This document shows, one piece after another, positions 36,696 to 45,702 of a stretch of 64,000 nt of DNA. The number at the start of each line of letters is the position of its first letter. Within the stretch, counting starts at the first letter, position 1. A program made the translations under genes and the position numbers. Below the pieces are notes generated by a model, which had not been told where the DNA came from, ran no database searches, and was given only the letters and a program-made list of their open reading frames with translations. Source of the DNA: a bacterium (GTDB taxonomy: Bacteria > Campylobacterota > Campylobacteria > Campylobacterales > Sulfurimonadaceae); assembly GCA_018825665.1 (NCBI GenBank), contig JAHJEG010000059.1, positions 1 through 64,000 on the forward strand. The letters are read 5' to 3'.

Positions 36696-37190
36696 ATGAA
36701 AAAACTACTTAAAAATATGATTTTGGCATCCTTCTTTATTTTTGGCACACTGCTTATGGCGGCTGATTCCTACACTATGGACTACGACGGGGAAACAACA
36801 TGTCTGGTGCGGCACTTTAAAATAGCCAAAAGCTCCGAGTGGGTATCAAAAATAAAGATGACCAACGGCAAAGAGATCTTTTTCAGCAGTCCAAAATCTA
36901 TGTTTGAATTTTACCACACCCCAGGAAAATGGTTTGAAATCGGGGTAAAAAAGGAAAGTGATATTCAAGAAATACTTGTAATGGATTTTGACACGTTAAA
37001 GCCGATCAATGCCAAAAGCGCTTTTTATGTTTACGGGACCAATATCATCTCTCCGGCCGGGGATGATTTGGTGGCATTTGACTCCTATAAAACCGCTGAT
37101 GCCTTTGCAAAAAAACATCACGGAAAGAGGATATTCGGCTTTAGAGAAGTAAGCGATGCTCTTATCAGACTGCTAAACGGAAGAATATAG
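36696..37190 (+). CDS. NosL-like protein with a degenerate metal site
   Basis: 164 residues with a cleavable signal peptide (about 1-22). The fold of NosL is recognisable (FFSSPKSMFEFY, ILVMDFDTLKPINAKSAFYV, GDDLVAFDSYKTADAFAKKHHGKRIFGF) but the CxxCxM copper motif is reduced to a single Cys (TTCLVRHFKI). It resembles the NosL-like protein at 42198-42872 in its second half (DARSAFYVLGSDIYGPMGAELIPF there). It may bind copper differently or act as a scaffold. It is the last gene of the nosB operon and is convergent with the diguanylate cyclase gene, 12 bases away. Confidence 0.75.
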   Translation: MKKLLKNMILASFFIFGTLLMAADSYTMDYDGETTCLVRHFKIAKSSEWVSKIKMTNGKEIFFSSPKSMFEFYHTPGKWFEIGVKKESDIQEILVMDFDTLKPINAKSAFYVYGTNIISPAGDDLVAFDSYKTADAFAKKHHGKRIFGFREVSDALIRLLNGRI

Positions 37191-37202
37191 GATAAAAACT
37201 CT

Positions 37203-38483
37203 CTATTCAACACGGTTTCGACCCATCTCTTTGGCAAGATACAGTTTTTCGTCTACCTGAGCTATACACCGGTCAACGGTCTCCTGATTTACAGCGAGAG
37301 TATTGTCCATAGTAATAGCAAGCGTTCCTATACTGACTGTATACTTGATTTTAAAATCTTCAAAGACAAGCTCTCTCGACGCGGTTATATCACATACTTT
37401 TTGGGCAAGGCTTACGGCTTCTTCCTTGTCTGTCATCGGAAGTAAAATCATAAACTCTTCGCCGCCAAATCTAAAAATATAGTCTGACTTTCGAAGACTT
37501 TCTTCTAAGATATTTGAAAAATGCTTTAGAACCACATCCCCGACTGCATGCCCATAGGTATCGTTGACATATTTAAAATGATCTAAATCACACATGATGA
37601 GAGAAAACTCTCTCCCTGTTGCTTTGGCAATGTCAAGTTTATTCAGCATTATCTTGTTAAACAGACGCCTTGTCAGCAAGTGCGTAAGGGGGTCCTTGGC
37701 ACTCTCTTCGATTTCATTAAGAAAAGCTATCTCATTTCCTATTTCAAGGGAATATGATTCAATCCTTTGCATAAGATGAATAAGCGTTGCAGGACGCAAG
37801 AGATCGCTTTTGCAATAATTGATGACATTAGCGCCCAGATCATGCAGGTTGAGATGCAGTTTTTCTATTACTTTGAAATGAGCCGTAGAGAGAAGATAGG
37901 ACGCGGTTGCACTCTTCATCCATTTGCCGAAGTCACATAGAGTAGGATTAAGTTCAGGATAGCTGTTATCAGTTTTATTGTTTTGGACGTAAAGAATCAG
38001 ATGAAGCATCCATCGGATGTGGCTCTCATAATGTACCATAAACTTTTTATTCTGCATGAGTTCAATATGGGAGAGGCGAAGTTCATTTTTAATCGCAAGC
38101 TGTTTTAAAAATCTTTGCAGATAGATCGCCGTAATCCGGTTCTCATGCTCTGTAAAAAAGAGGTTGATTTCATATATATGTTCAAAATCCTGCTTTTCCA
38201 CGAGACTTCCAAGAAGCTTGCGGGCAACTGTTACAAGTTCACTATATAAGAACATATAGGAGATCTCATGCTCTATGGAAAAATACACGAGCGCTTTCGT
38301 ATTCTTCTCGATATCTTCTTGAGAGATTGATAAAAGCAGTTTTAAAAACAGTCTCTTATGCTCCGAAATGGAGTGTGTATAAAGAACATCACTGGAATCG
38401 CCCAACTGCAGACTCTCCAAACTGATGTTAAAATCCTTGACACACTCCTCAATATTTGGAAAATATTTCTCTATCATTCGCAT
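37203..38483 (-). CDS. CZB domain diguanylate cyclase (DgcZ-like)
   Basis: 426 residues from the ATG at 38483 (GGAGAAG upstream; a TTG at 38495 is less likely). An N-terminal helical region of about 145 residues of unknown type is followed by a chemoreceptor zinc-binding (CZB) domain at about 155-240 with all four ligands visible: His in ESHIRWMLHL, Cys in CDFGKW, and two His in AHFKVIEKLHLNLHDLG. The GGDEF domain (about 265-426) has GGEEF and an RxxD inhibitory site (RKSD). In E. coli DgcZ, zinc binding to CZB shuts off cyclic di-GMP synthesis. The position beside copper-handling genes suggests it may sense a metal stress. No membrane helix. Confidence 0.88.
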   Translation of the reverse strand: MRMIEKYFPNIEECVKDFNISLESLQLGDSSDVLYTHSISEHKRLFLKLLLSISQEDIEKNTKALVYFSIEHEISYMFLYSELVTVARKLLGSLVEKQDFEHIYEINLFFTEHENRITAIYLQRFLKQLAIKNELRLSHIELMQNKKFMVHYESHIRWMLHLILYVQNNKTDNSYPELNPTLCDFGKWMKSATASYLLSTAHFKVIEKLHLNLHDLGANVINYCKSDLLRPATLIHLMQRIESYSLEIGNEIAFLNEIEESAKDPLTHLLTRRLFNKIMLNKLDIAKATGREFSLIMCDLDHFKYVNDTYGHAVGDVVLKHFSNILEESLRKSDYIFRFGGEEFMILLPMTDKEEAVSLAQKVCDITASRELVFEDFKIKYTVSIGTLAITMDNTLAVNQETVDRCIAQVDEKLYLAKEMGRNRVE

Positions 38484-38617
38484 TTTCTTCTCCAATTATA
38501 ATATATCTAGAAAGTATAATTAAAAATTATAGCCTATTATATTTATTTTTTTCTTTATGTGAAAATAGAAGAACTTATGCCTGAATACATTCCAAATAAA
38601 AAAAGCTCAAAGGAGTA

Positions 38618-39070
38618 TCACTTCGCTGTTTTAAGAATCCTTTGCAAAACTTCATCATAGCCGAGTACCTCTTGTGTATCTTTGATGCTTTCTTTTGTCT
38701 TATGTGCGGAGTAGCCGTAAGACATAGGAGTTATGTTTTGTGTATCATAATAAGCTTTTTTTGCATCTATCCATTCACCGCTTTTGAGATCGGTAATCCA
38801 GACTAAAGCATTGTTTTTCCATTGGATTTTTTCATCTTCAAACCATATGGCCATACAGCCTATATCATCAAACATATAAGACTTTCCGGTCTCCGGATTT
38901 TTTACCTGCACCGTATTGTGTCTGTCACTCACGACCATGACACATCTGGCACACGTATCTCTGTCCCAGTGGACCTCATCCATTTCAGATTTGGATTTTT
39001 CATTACAAGCCGTAAATACAGATGCAAAAAGTATAGAGTACAATAGTGAAAATAAAAATTTAGACCTCAT
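38618..39070 (-). CDS. NosL family lipoprotein
   Basis: 150 residues: lipobox VFTAC (Cys about 21), metal motif CARCVMVV, then MFDDIGCMAIWFEDE and TPMSYGYSAHKT segments of the NosL fold. It is closest in pattern to the NosL at 35380 but has CARCVM instead of CPKCHM. It ends a minus-strand run of ABC transporter genes and follows the 8-helix membrane protein by 28 bases. Confidence 0.85.
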   Translation of the reverse strand: MRSKFLFSLLYSILFASVFTACNEKSKSEMDEVHWDRDTCARCVMVVSDRHNTVQVKNPETGKSYMFDDIGCMAIWFEDEKIQWKNNALVWITDLKSGEWIDAKKAYYDTQNITPMSYGYSAHKTKESIKDTQEVLGYDEVLQRILKTAK

Positions 39071-39098
39071 TATAAACCCCTTCTAAACTAAGCATTAT

Positions 39099-40058
39099 TT
39101 ATAACCAAACACCGTTTTTTATATAAAACAGCACCGGATAGGAACTGAGCAATATAACATAAAGCAGATTAAACAAGAGTGATACCGTGAAGTTTCGCTC
39201 AAGGTCTCTCAAAGAGCTGTTTATGAAACCCACGACTATGGCGTAAAATGTACCTATAAAAAGAAATATGTATATAAAATACCCTGTGTAATGATACTCT
39301 TTTTGCAAAAAACAAAACGGACAGTGATGTGTGGGAAGCTCATATATGTACGTTCCAAAAAAGCTTATCAGACTTATAAGAGACACAATTATAAATACGA
39401 CATTCGCAACGGCAAAAAGGTATCTGTATCTTAAAAAATAAAAAATCAAAATCAACAAAAAATTACCGTAAAACAGACTCAACATCAGGGGTGTTTTGAG
39501 GCTAAAGATATTCGAGATATAGGAATTTGCGGCACTGGAATAGATAGCTCCGCAGCAATCCACTATCTCTTGCAAATCTATAGCATTAAACATAATACCC
39601 TCTAGTATTATCTCCGCCGTCAAAAGTAAAAAGGCAACTATAAAGATTCCGAATTTTCTTCTTGTATAGGGCTGGTTCTCATTTTTCATATCTTCATTAT
39701 GAAGCACTATCCAGTACGCAAAAAAATAAAGATTTAAAATTTTCAGCACTATGAGATAAGTACCGTAATCTGTGGCATTGACTACCCCTGCCCCGCACAT
39801 GGCCCCTGTTATGACATTGGATATCTTGTCAAGCGTAAAAATAAAAAATAAAAACAGCGGAACCTTTATGAGAAAGATGAACTTTATTATAGTCGCAGCC
39901 AAAAAACTCTGCTTTTCCAATCTATACTGCAACTCACTGACAGAATTGTAATTCCAATTCAAAAATATCTTTATACTGAGATAAAAGGCTATCAATGCAA
40001 AGAATGCAAAGAGCGCATTTAAAATAAAGATAGTTAGAACTTCTGGAGACAATATCAT
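39099..40058 (-). CDS. polytopic membrane protein with Cys motifs
   Basis: Not recognised as a named family. 319 residues with about eight membrane helices. Cysteines cluster at helix ends: AMCGAGVVNATDYG (about 90-103), DCCGAIYSSA and HHCPFCFLQKEYHY (about 253-266). The His-His-Cys-x-x-Cys element recalls membrane thiol oxidoreductases (DsbB/VKOR-like) or a copper-binding site. It overlaps the ABC ATPase gene by 4 bases, so it is tied to the transporter. Confidence 0.65.
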   Translation of the reverse strand: MILSPEVLTIFILNALFAFFALIAFYLSIKIFLNWNYNSVSELQYRLEKQSFLAATIIKFIFLIKVPLFLFFIFTLDKISNVITGAMCGAGVVNATDYGTYLIVLKILNLYFFAYWIVLHNEDMKNENQPYTRRKFGIFIVAFLLLTAEIILEGIMFNAIDLQEIVDCCGAIYSSAANSYISNIFSLKTPLMLSLFYGNFLLILIFYFLRYRYLFAVANVVFIIVSLISLISFFGTYIYELPTHHCPFCFLQKEYHYTGYFIYIFLFIGTFYAIVVGFINSSLRDLERNFTVSLLFNLLYVILLSSYPVLFYIKNGVWL

Positions 40059-40726
40059 GCAGTGATACTTCCGTTATGAAGCTCTATCTCGCGGTCTACA
40101 AAATCAAGACCGAAAAAAAGTGGATCGTGGGTTGCGATTATCACGGTCTTGTTCAGTGATTTTAATTCTCGTAAAATCTCTATAAAATGAAGAGAAAGCT
40201 TCTCATCCAGATTTGCAGTGGGCTCATCTGCCAAGATGATCTTGGGGTCATTTACATTGGCTCTGGCGATTGCAACGCGCTGTTGTTCTCCGCCGGACAA
40301 GTTTTTTACATCTACGTCCAACTTATGGGAAATATGAAACATTTCCGTTACTTTATCGAGTTTGGCCTGAATATCTTTGGCATGTGGATTTAAGGGTATC
40401 ATCGGAAGCATTATATTATCCCGGACGCTAAGAGCCGGAATAAGATTGTATTTTTGAAAGATAAAGCCTATATTATCCCGTCTGTAGATAGAGGCAAAAT
40501 TATCGGGAAGTTTTGATATTTTTTTTTCATCGACTATCACTTCACCGCTTGTAGGTTTACTAAGTGCTGCAATAAGCGAGAGAACCGTACTTTTTCCGCT
40601 TCCGCTTGCACCTTTGAGAATGATAAGCTCACCCTCTTTGAATTCCAGATCGATTCCCTTGAGTGCCGTTATTCTATTCTCTTTATTGAGCTCATATATC
40701 TTGGTCACGTTTTTTAGCTTAATCAT
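40055..40726 (-). CDS. ABC transporter ATPase, MacB/LolD type
   Basis: 223 residues; Walker A GASGSGKST (about 39-47), signature LSGGEQQRVAIARA (about 143-156), Walker B IILADEPTANLD. The family partners FtsX-type permeases in moving lipoproteins or energising envelope proteins rather than importing small solutes. It overlaps the permease gene by 1 base. Confidence 0.9.
   Translation of the reverse strand: MIKLKNVTKIYELNKENRITALKGIDLEFKEGELIILKGASGSGKSTVLSLIAALSKPTSGEVIVDEKKISKLPDNFASIYRRDNIGFIFQKYNLIPALSVRDNIMLPMIPLNPHAKDIQAKLDKVTEMFHISHKLDVDVKNLSGGEQQRVAIARANVNDPKIILADEPTANLDEKLSLHFIEILRELKSLNKTVIIATHDPLFFGLDFVDREIELHNGSITA
40378..40389 (-). repeat. TTCCACATGCCR motif, copy 11 (ATCC variant)
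   Basis: Coding-strand ATCCACATGCCA inside the ABC ATPase gene, read as Pro-His-Ala. Confidence 0.8.
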
Positions 40727-41901
40727 TATCGGATAACCTCATCTGCTTCCAAAGTAGCCGTCTTCCATGATGGGATAATAGTAGCTGCTATATACACAGG
40801 AACACTTAGGAAAAAGACCAAAGCCAATGTCTGCAAATCAAAAATAAAAGGCAATTCAAAACTTGGTTTTAAATCTGAATATCCTATAAAAATATCTCGT
40901 AGCAGAGGTGCCTGAAAAATATAGACAAACCCCAAAGCCAAAAACACACCTAAGAAATATGAGAACAGGGAGAGTATAAAGGATTCATAAAACTTCTCTT
41001 TTAGGACATCTTCTATTCTCCAGCCAAGTGCTTTGAGAATCCCTATCTCTTTTTTCTCTTCACTGCTTAAGCCGCTTGCCTTATCGTAAATAATGATAAA
41101 GAATGTAAATATACTGATAATAAACAGGGCTAAAAATATCCCGCTCTTGTAATTAAAAATATTTTCATAACTTATCTTGATATCATCCTTGCTCAGAACC
41201 CTGGCAGTAGGAAACATCAGCTCTAATTTTGAAACGATTGTTGCTATCTCTTCGGGATTTGCAACTTTTACTGTTATGTCGGTCGCTTTATCCTGCGGCA
41301 TATCAAAGATTTCTCTGATATTATCTTTTGACATGACAATCATATCATTGGATTCCAAAGCCGTATCCGTATCAAACACCCCTGCAATATTCACTTTTTT
41401 AATACTTCCGTCTGGCTTGATAAAATTGAAATACTCTTTATAATAACTTTTTGTCATTATATCTCTTACTCCTGCTCCGATTATCATTGAGGAGCTGAGC
41501 GTGTCACTTGCCTCAAATTCGGAAACTATTTTAGATAAAGTACCGCTATACTGCTCTTCAAAGGTATCTACGCCTACCAGACTGAAATATACACCCGCAT
41601 TCTCAAAATAATAATATCCCCAGACTCTTGCAACTGCGTCGCTCACTCCCTTAAGAGCAAGTATCTTCTCAACAAGAGAGACATCAATATCAGAGTGTCT
41701 CCCCCCTTTTAGATCCTGAATCATTATCTCCGGCAGAGCATCTGCCGTACTTCCAAGCTCATATTTCATAGAATTTGTAATAAAAAAGACGGAGGTCAAA
41801 AGAAAGGTAAGAAGTGTAAAGACGAAGACGATAAAAAAGCTTTTATACCCCTGTCTCAAAAGCGCATTAATCGCATACTCTATAATATATTTATTGATCA
41901 T
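40726..41901 (-). CDS. FtsX/MacB-type ABC permease
   Basis: 391 residues from the ATG at 41901 (AGAG upstream; an ATG at 41961 would overlap the previous gene by 71 bases). One N-terminal membrane helix, a periplasmic MacB-like core domain of about 190 residues, then three helices in the C-terminal FtsX domain with the EEKKEIGILKALGW coupling motif. It works with the ATPase at 40055. Its N-terminus overlaps the small anchored protein gene by 11 bases. Confidence 0.88.
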   Translation of the reverse strand: MINKYIIEYAINALLRQGYKSFFIVFVFTLLTFLLTSVFFITNSMKYELGSTADALPEIMIQDLKGGRHSDIDVSLVEKILALKGVSDAVARVWGYYYFENAGVYFSLVGVDTFEEQYSGTLSKIVSEFEASDTLSSSMIIGAGVRDIMTKSYYKEYFNFIKPDGSIKKVNIAGVFDTDTALESNDMIVMSKDNIREIFDMPQDKATDITVKVANPEEIATIVSKLELMFPTARVLSKDDIKISYENIFNYKSGIFLALFIISIFTFFIIIYDKASGLSSEEKKEIGILKALGWRIEDVLKEKFYESFILSLFSYFLGVFLALGFVYIFQAPLLRDIFIGYSDLKPSFELPFIFDLQTLALVFFLSVPVYIAATIIPSWKTATLEADEVIR

Positions 41902-42205
41902 CTCTACTCTTTGTGGATGGCGTGATATAGGAATGTGAGATACTAAAAGATGTTTTTTCATATTCTCTTAAAATCGGGTCGTCCTGATATATGGCTGCAA
42001 CAGCGCTTAAGCTCCTGTGACGGATATACGGTGTTTCATTTGAGATTGCAAGCTCAGGCAGTCCGCACAGCTCGACAAAGATACTCTTTTTAAGCATTGC
42101 TGCATTCGTTGCGTATGTGCCGGCTTTGATATAGAGAGTCTCAATAATCAGCAAAAGGGCTAATCCGGCAAATATATATAAAAGAGAATCAGTTTTTTTA
42201 TTCAT
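41891..42205 (-). CDS. small membrane-anchored protein in the NosL/ABC cluster
   Basis: Not recognised. 104 residues: one N-terminal membrane helix (about 7-25), then a periplasmic region with a single Cys (VELCGLPELAISNETPYIRHRSLS). It overlaps the genes on both sides (8 bases upstream, 11 downstream), so it is a fixed member of this cluster. Confidence 0.6.
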   Translation of the reverse strand: MNKKTDSLLYIFAGLALLLIIETLYIKAGTYATNAAMLKKSIFVELCGLPELAISNETPYIRHRSLSAVAAIYQDDPILREYEKTSFSISHSYITPSTKSRDDQ

Positions 42206-42872
42206 CTAGTTTATATACCTGCATTTGGCTTATCTCTTTAAATCTGAGAATCTTTGCAGCTTTATGATCCAAATAAAAGACCTTGGCATCACTCTGACTT
42301 TCAAAAGGGATAAGTTCAGCACCCATCGGGCCGTAAATATCACTGCCCAAAACATAAAACGCGCTCCTGGCATCGATTGCTTTTTGGGAATAATAATCTG
42401 TCACCAACATTTTTTCTATCTTATCCATATTGTCAAAATAGTATTTCATCATATCTTTTACGCCGTCAAAAGAATAATGTCTGTCCTCATAAAAAATCTG
42501 GGCAGCCCATTTTGGATATTTATATACAAACATTCCGCAAACGGGACATTTTTCATTTTCATTTACTTTTATGCTCTCTATATTTGTGGATTTTTGGACT
42601 CTTTTATATTCCCACAGATACAGAGAAACAGCTTCCAAATGTTTTTCTTTTAGAACTTTACAAAGTTTTTTTGCAGCTATCTCTGTTTTAAGTTCCTCAT
42701 AGTTCTTATAATCGGCAAGCCTAATCTCATTACAGTTCTTTTTATAGATTTTTTCACCCATGGGATAGATTTTTTTTATTTTAACTGCGTGAGAATATTC
42801 TGAATTTGCACTCAGAAGTATGTGGGGGGAGAATAGCATAGTTATAAAGACAACAAGCCTGCCAATAAACAT
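42198..42872 (-). CDS. NosL-like periplasmic protein with CPVCGM motif
   Basis: 224 residues with a signal peptide (about 1-22). An N-terminal region of about 85 residues unlike NosL precedes a NosL domain with a complete CPVCGMFV copper motif (about 110-117), HYSFDGVKDMMKYY and IDARSAFYVLGSDIYGPMG. The N-terminal part has two Cys (KKNCNEI, AKKLCKV). It probably passes copper to, or receives it from, the ABC/FtsX machinery encoded next to it. Confidence 0.8.
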   Translation of the reverse strand: MFIGRLVVFITMLFSPHILLSANSEYSHAVKIKKIYPMGEKIYKKNCNEIRLADYKNYEELKTEIAAKKLCKVLKEKHLEAVSLYLWEYKRVQKSTNIESIKVNENEKCPVCGMFVYKYPKWAAQIFYEDRHYSFDGVKDMMKYYFDNMDKIEKMLVTDYYSQKAIDARSAFYVLGSDIYGPMGAELIPFESQSDAKVFYLDHKAAKILRFKEISQMQVYKLDE

Positions 42873-42925
42873 ATCTTTCCTTTTTTTGGTAAATAGGATA
42901 TTAGCTAAAAAGTGTTAAAGATATG

Positions 42926-43405
42926 TTAAGTGCGTCTTAAAAGCATCAGCCTTCGTACAAATAAAACAAGTAATGCAAGTGCTAAAATTTTAAAATCAAT
43001 TTCGCTTGCCATGTGGATATTTTCAAAAGTATCACTCTGGGTTGCTTCAACTCCAAGTGCCTGCATAGCCAAAATCCTCGGTGCGTATACCCCGCTAAAC
43101 ATCAAAGATGAAAAGATTACGACGATTGAACTCGCAAATACTATGGAATCCCTCTGCCCCATCTTATACCATGCCGCCTCATACACTATGACCAGTACAG
43201 CCAAAAAGTAGATCCAATAGCTGAATCTGTGAAATATCTCGCCCATAATAATTCCGGCATTATAATGGTCCATAACCATATCCACCAAGATTGCATCGCT
43301 GTTAAATATGACAGGAGCCACAAACGCTCCAAGGACAATAACCGCACCAAAAGTTGCAGCCAGCATTATCAGATAACTAAAATCTATGTATATTTTTTTA
43401 CTCAA
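42926..43405 (-). CDS. DUF4149-like four-helix membrane protein
   Basis: 159 residues with four membrane helices. The opening AATFGAVIVLGAFVAPVIFN and the loop with EIFHRFSYW fit the DUF4149/TMEM205-like family. Function unknown. It overlaps the prmC gene by 4 bases at its start and lies 53 bases before the NosL-like gene. Confidence 0.7.
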   Translation of the reverse strand: MSKKIYIDFSYLIMLAATFGAVIVLGAFVAPVIFNSDAILVDMVMDHYNAGIIMGEIFHRFSYWIYFLAVLVIVYEAAWYKMGQRDSIVFASSIVVIFSSLMFSGVYAPRILAMQALGVEATQSDTFENIHMASEIDFKILALALLVLFVRRLMLLRRT

Positions 43406-44238
43406 TCTTTTTTCCTTAGTGTAAAGCCGCGATCAAAATCACTCAGATCCTTGTAAAACTCTAAATCACCGTATTTCATCTCTTTTAAATGATTTGTTAT
43501 TTTATCTTTTTGGTCATAACCCATCTCACATGTAAAAAAGTTAATATTTCGCTTTAATACCTCGTTAAGCAGTTCCTTTATTATCTCATCTCCGACGCTC
43601 CCTCCAAAAAGTGCATTTTGAGGCTCATAGGAGAGATTGGATTCGAGCTTCGCATCATCCGCTATATAGGGAGGATTGGAGACAAGATAATCGACAGGTT
43701 CCAAAACAGGTTCCAAAAGAGAGCCCAGGCGCAGTTCTATCCTCTCTTGGAGCTTAAATTTTTTTATGTTTATCCGTGCTACTTCAATTGCGGCAGGAGA
43801 GATATCCACTGCTATGAATCTGGCATGTGGAAAATGCAGGGCAAGCATTATAGAAATAATACCGCTGCCCACTCCAACCTCTGCAAAAGTCATTTCAGCA
43901 TTTTTGTCAGACACATTTTTAAGCACTTCGTCTATAAGTATTTCCGTCTCGGGACGGGGGATGAGAGCACCCTCGGCAATATAGAACTCTTCGCTGTAAA
44001 AACTGACCCTGTTTACTATATATTCAAAAGGCTCATTCTTTGCACGTCTTTGCACCCATTCATACAATCTGTCAATATCTTTGAGCGGTGTGTTTTGATT
44101 GCTGAGAAGCCAAAGCTCATCACACTCCAGATGTGCCATAAGAAGAAGCTGGGCTTCTCTTGAAGCACGCGGTATGTGAGGGCCTAAAACAGAGCTTATC
44201 TCTTTTAAGATGTCTTTGACTAAAGGACTGCTTCGCAT
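43402..44238 (-). CDS. prmC: release factor glutamine methyltransferase
   Basis: Methylates the GGQ glutamine of peptide chain release factors. 278 residues with an N-terminal helical domain, a SAM-binding FAEVGVGSGIISIML (about 117-131) and the catalytic NPPY in YLVSNPPYIADD (about 185). It overlaps the M48 peptidase gene by 19 bases. Confidence 0.94.
   Translation of the reverse strand: MRSSPLVKDILKEISSVLGPHIPRASREAQLLLMAHLECDELWLLSNQNTPLKDIDRLYEWVQRRAKNEPFEYIVNRVSFYSEEFYIAEGALIPRPETEILIDEVLKNVSDKNAEMTFAEVGVGSGIISIMLALHFPHARFIAVDISPAAIEVARINIKKFKLQERIELRLGSLLEPVLEPVDYLVSNPPYIADDAKLESNLSYEPQNALFGGSVGDEIIKELLNEVLKRNINFFTCEMGYDQKDKITNHLKEMKYGDLEFYKDLSDFDRGFTLRKKD
43821..43832 (-). repeat. TTCCACATGCCR motif, copy 12
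   Basis: Coding-strand TTCCACATGCCA inside prmC, read as Phe-Pro-His-Ala. Confidence 0.85.
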
Positions 44239-45476
44239 GTACCCTCTAGTGAACTTTTATCTATCTCATCTATATTTACGCCGAGAGCTTTTAGCCTCTC
44301 TAAAACCGGCGGATGCGTATAATGAAAAAAGATATACAAAGGGTGGGACAAAGGAAAACTTTTATTTTCACTTACCAACTTTCGAAGAGCATTGGCAAGT
44401 TCTATCTCACCCGATGCTCCTGCAAGTTCACTTCCCATCTTGTCTGCCTCATACTCATTATGACGACTCACTATTCCCATAACAGGCATCATGATAAAGC
44501 CTAAGACAGGCATAAATAAAAGCAGAAGGATCATCACCAAATACGGAGAATGGCTGATTCCGAGTTCCAGATATAAACGATCGGGCAGGTTTCCAAAAAC
44601 TGCAAACATCCCAAAGAGCATAGCTCCGACCATAGCGATATTTTTATATATATCTCCATGGGCAAAATGTCCCAGCTCATGCCCCAAAACGGCAAGAAGC
44701 TCTTTTGTGGTCAATTTTTCTATCAGAGTATCAAAGAGTACGACCCTTTTTGTTTTTCCAAGTCCGCCAAAATACGCATTAAGTCTGGCATCTCTTTTGC
44801 TCGCATCACTGATAAACACGCCTGAACTTACAAAGCCTGTTTTGTCCATGAGTATTTTAATTTGGGCATTTAACTCTTCATTCTCCAAAGGTGTGAGCTT
44901 GTCAAAGAACAAAGCCCTGAATGTCGGAAAAAGCATATTTATCAAAATAACTACAGCAAAGATAAAGGCAAAGCTCCACAGCCACCAGAGTGTCAAACTT
45001 GTCATAATCATGTAAATGCCCCATACGACCAATGAGCCAAAGAGTATTGTCATAAGAAATGAGATAAGAGTATCTTTTATATAGAGCCTTATACTTGATT
45101 TGTTAAATCCGAATTTTTCATCCAAAACAAATTTTTCATAATAAGAAAACGGCAAAGAGATAACTGAATTAATAATCAAAAATCCCATGACGATGGCCAC
45201 GTTTAGCATAGCTTCGTTTTGAAAAAATATAGTATTTTGCAAAAAAGATATTCCAAAACCGATCCACGCGATAAAAACAATATAATCCACAAAAGAGCTC
45301 GCGATAGACATCTTCTCTTTTTCAACGGCATAATTGCCGGCTTTAATAAACTCGCTTGCAGATAAAAGAACCGCCGACTTCCTTTTCGCCTGATTCACAT
45401 AACCTATCTGCATCACACTCACGTAAATATTTATACAAACATACAGAGTGTAGATAGCAACAATCGTCATTAACAT
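44220..45476 (-). CDS. M48 family membrane metallopeptidase (Ste24-like)
   Basis: 418 residues with about six membrane helices and the zinc protease motif HELGH in VLGHELGHFAHGD (about 263-275). The third ligand Glu is in NEYEADKMG. The length and the long N-terminal membrane part match CAAX-type Ste24 rather than HtpX. Probably degrades membrane proteins. Confidence 0.9.
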   Translation of the reverse strand: MLMTIVAIYTLYVCINIYVSVMQIGYVNQAKRKSAVLLSASEFIKAGNYAVEKEKMSIASSFVDYIVFIAWIGFGISFLQNTIFFQNEAMLNVAIVMGFLIINSVISLPFSYYEKFVLDEKFGFNKSSIRLYIKDTLISFLMTILFGSLVVWGIYMIMTSLTLWWLWSFAFIFAVVILINMLFPTFRALFFDKLTPLENEELNAQIKILMDKTGFVSSGVFISDASKRDARLNAYFGGLGKTKRVVLFDTLIEKLTTKELLAVLGHELGHFAHGDIYKNIAMVGAMLFGMFAVFGNLPDRLYLELGISHSPYLVMILLLLFMPVLGFIMMPVMGIVSRHNEYEADKMGSELAGASGEIELANALRKLVSENKSFPLSHPLYIFFHYTHPPVLERLKALGVNIDEIDKSSLEGTCEAVL

Positions 45477-45510
45477 TTTTCTACCTTATTTTTTAAATTA
45501 ATAAATGATT

Positions 45511-45702
45511 TTATTTCACCGGTATTGATTTAATACTTTCATGCACTTCTATAGAATCATCTTTGTTATCATAATAGCTGTACACAACCGAATAAACGAT
45601 ACCCATAACAAGACCTGCAAGGACAACCGCCCATACAACCCTTCTTTTTTCACCTTTTAAAGTGTTGTAATCTTCTATTGTTTCTAATGTTGGTTCACTC
45701 AT
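45511..45702 (-). CDS. small single-pass membrane protein
   Basis: 63 residues from the ATG at 45702, chosen because AAGGAAG lies at the right distance; the frame is open further but without a ribosome site. An acidic N-terminus (MSEPTLETIEDYN), one membrane helix (VVWAVVLAGLVMGIVYSVVYSY) and a charged tail. Function unknown. Confidence 0.6.
   Translation of the reverse strand: MSEPTLETIEDYNTLKGEKRRVVWAVVLAGLVMGIVYSVVYSYYDNKDDSIEVHESIKSIPVK

Noticed and set aside
36696-37190. NosX/ApbE or another flavinylation factor at the end of the nos operon
   Set aside because: The sequence follows the NosL fold and has no FAD-binding or flavin transferase motif; no NosR or NosX gene is seen, as expected for a clade II nos cluster.
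43008-43016. GCCATGTGG here and at 45962-45970 as further copies of the TTCCACATGCC motif
   Set aside because: Each differs at one core position (CCACATGGC), and such near-matches are expected by chance, so they were not counted.
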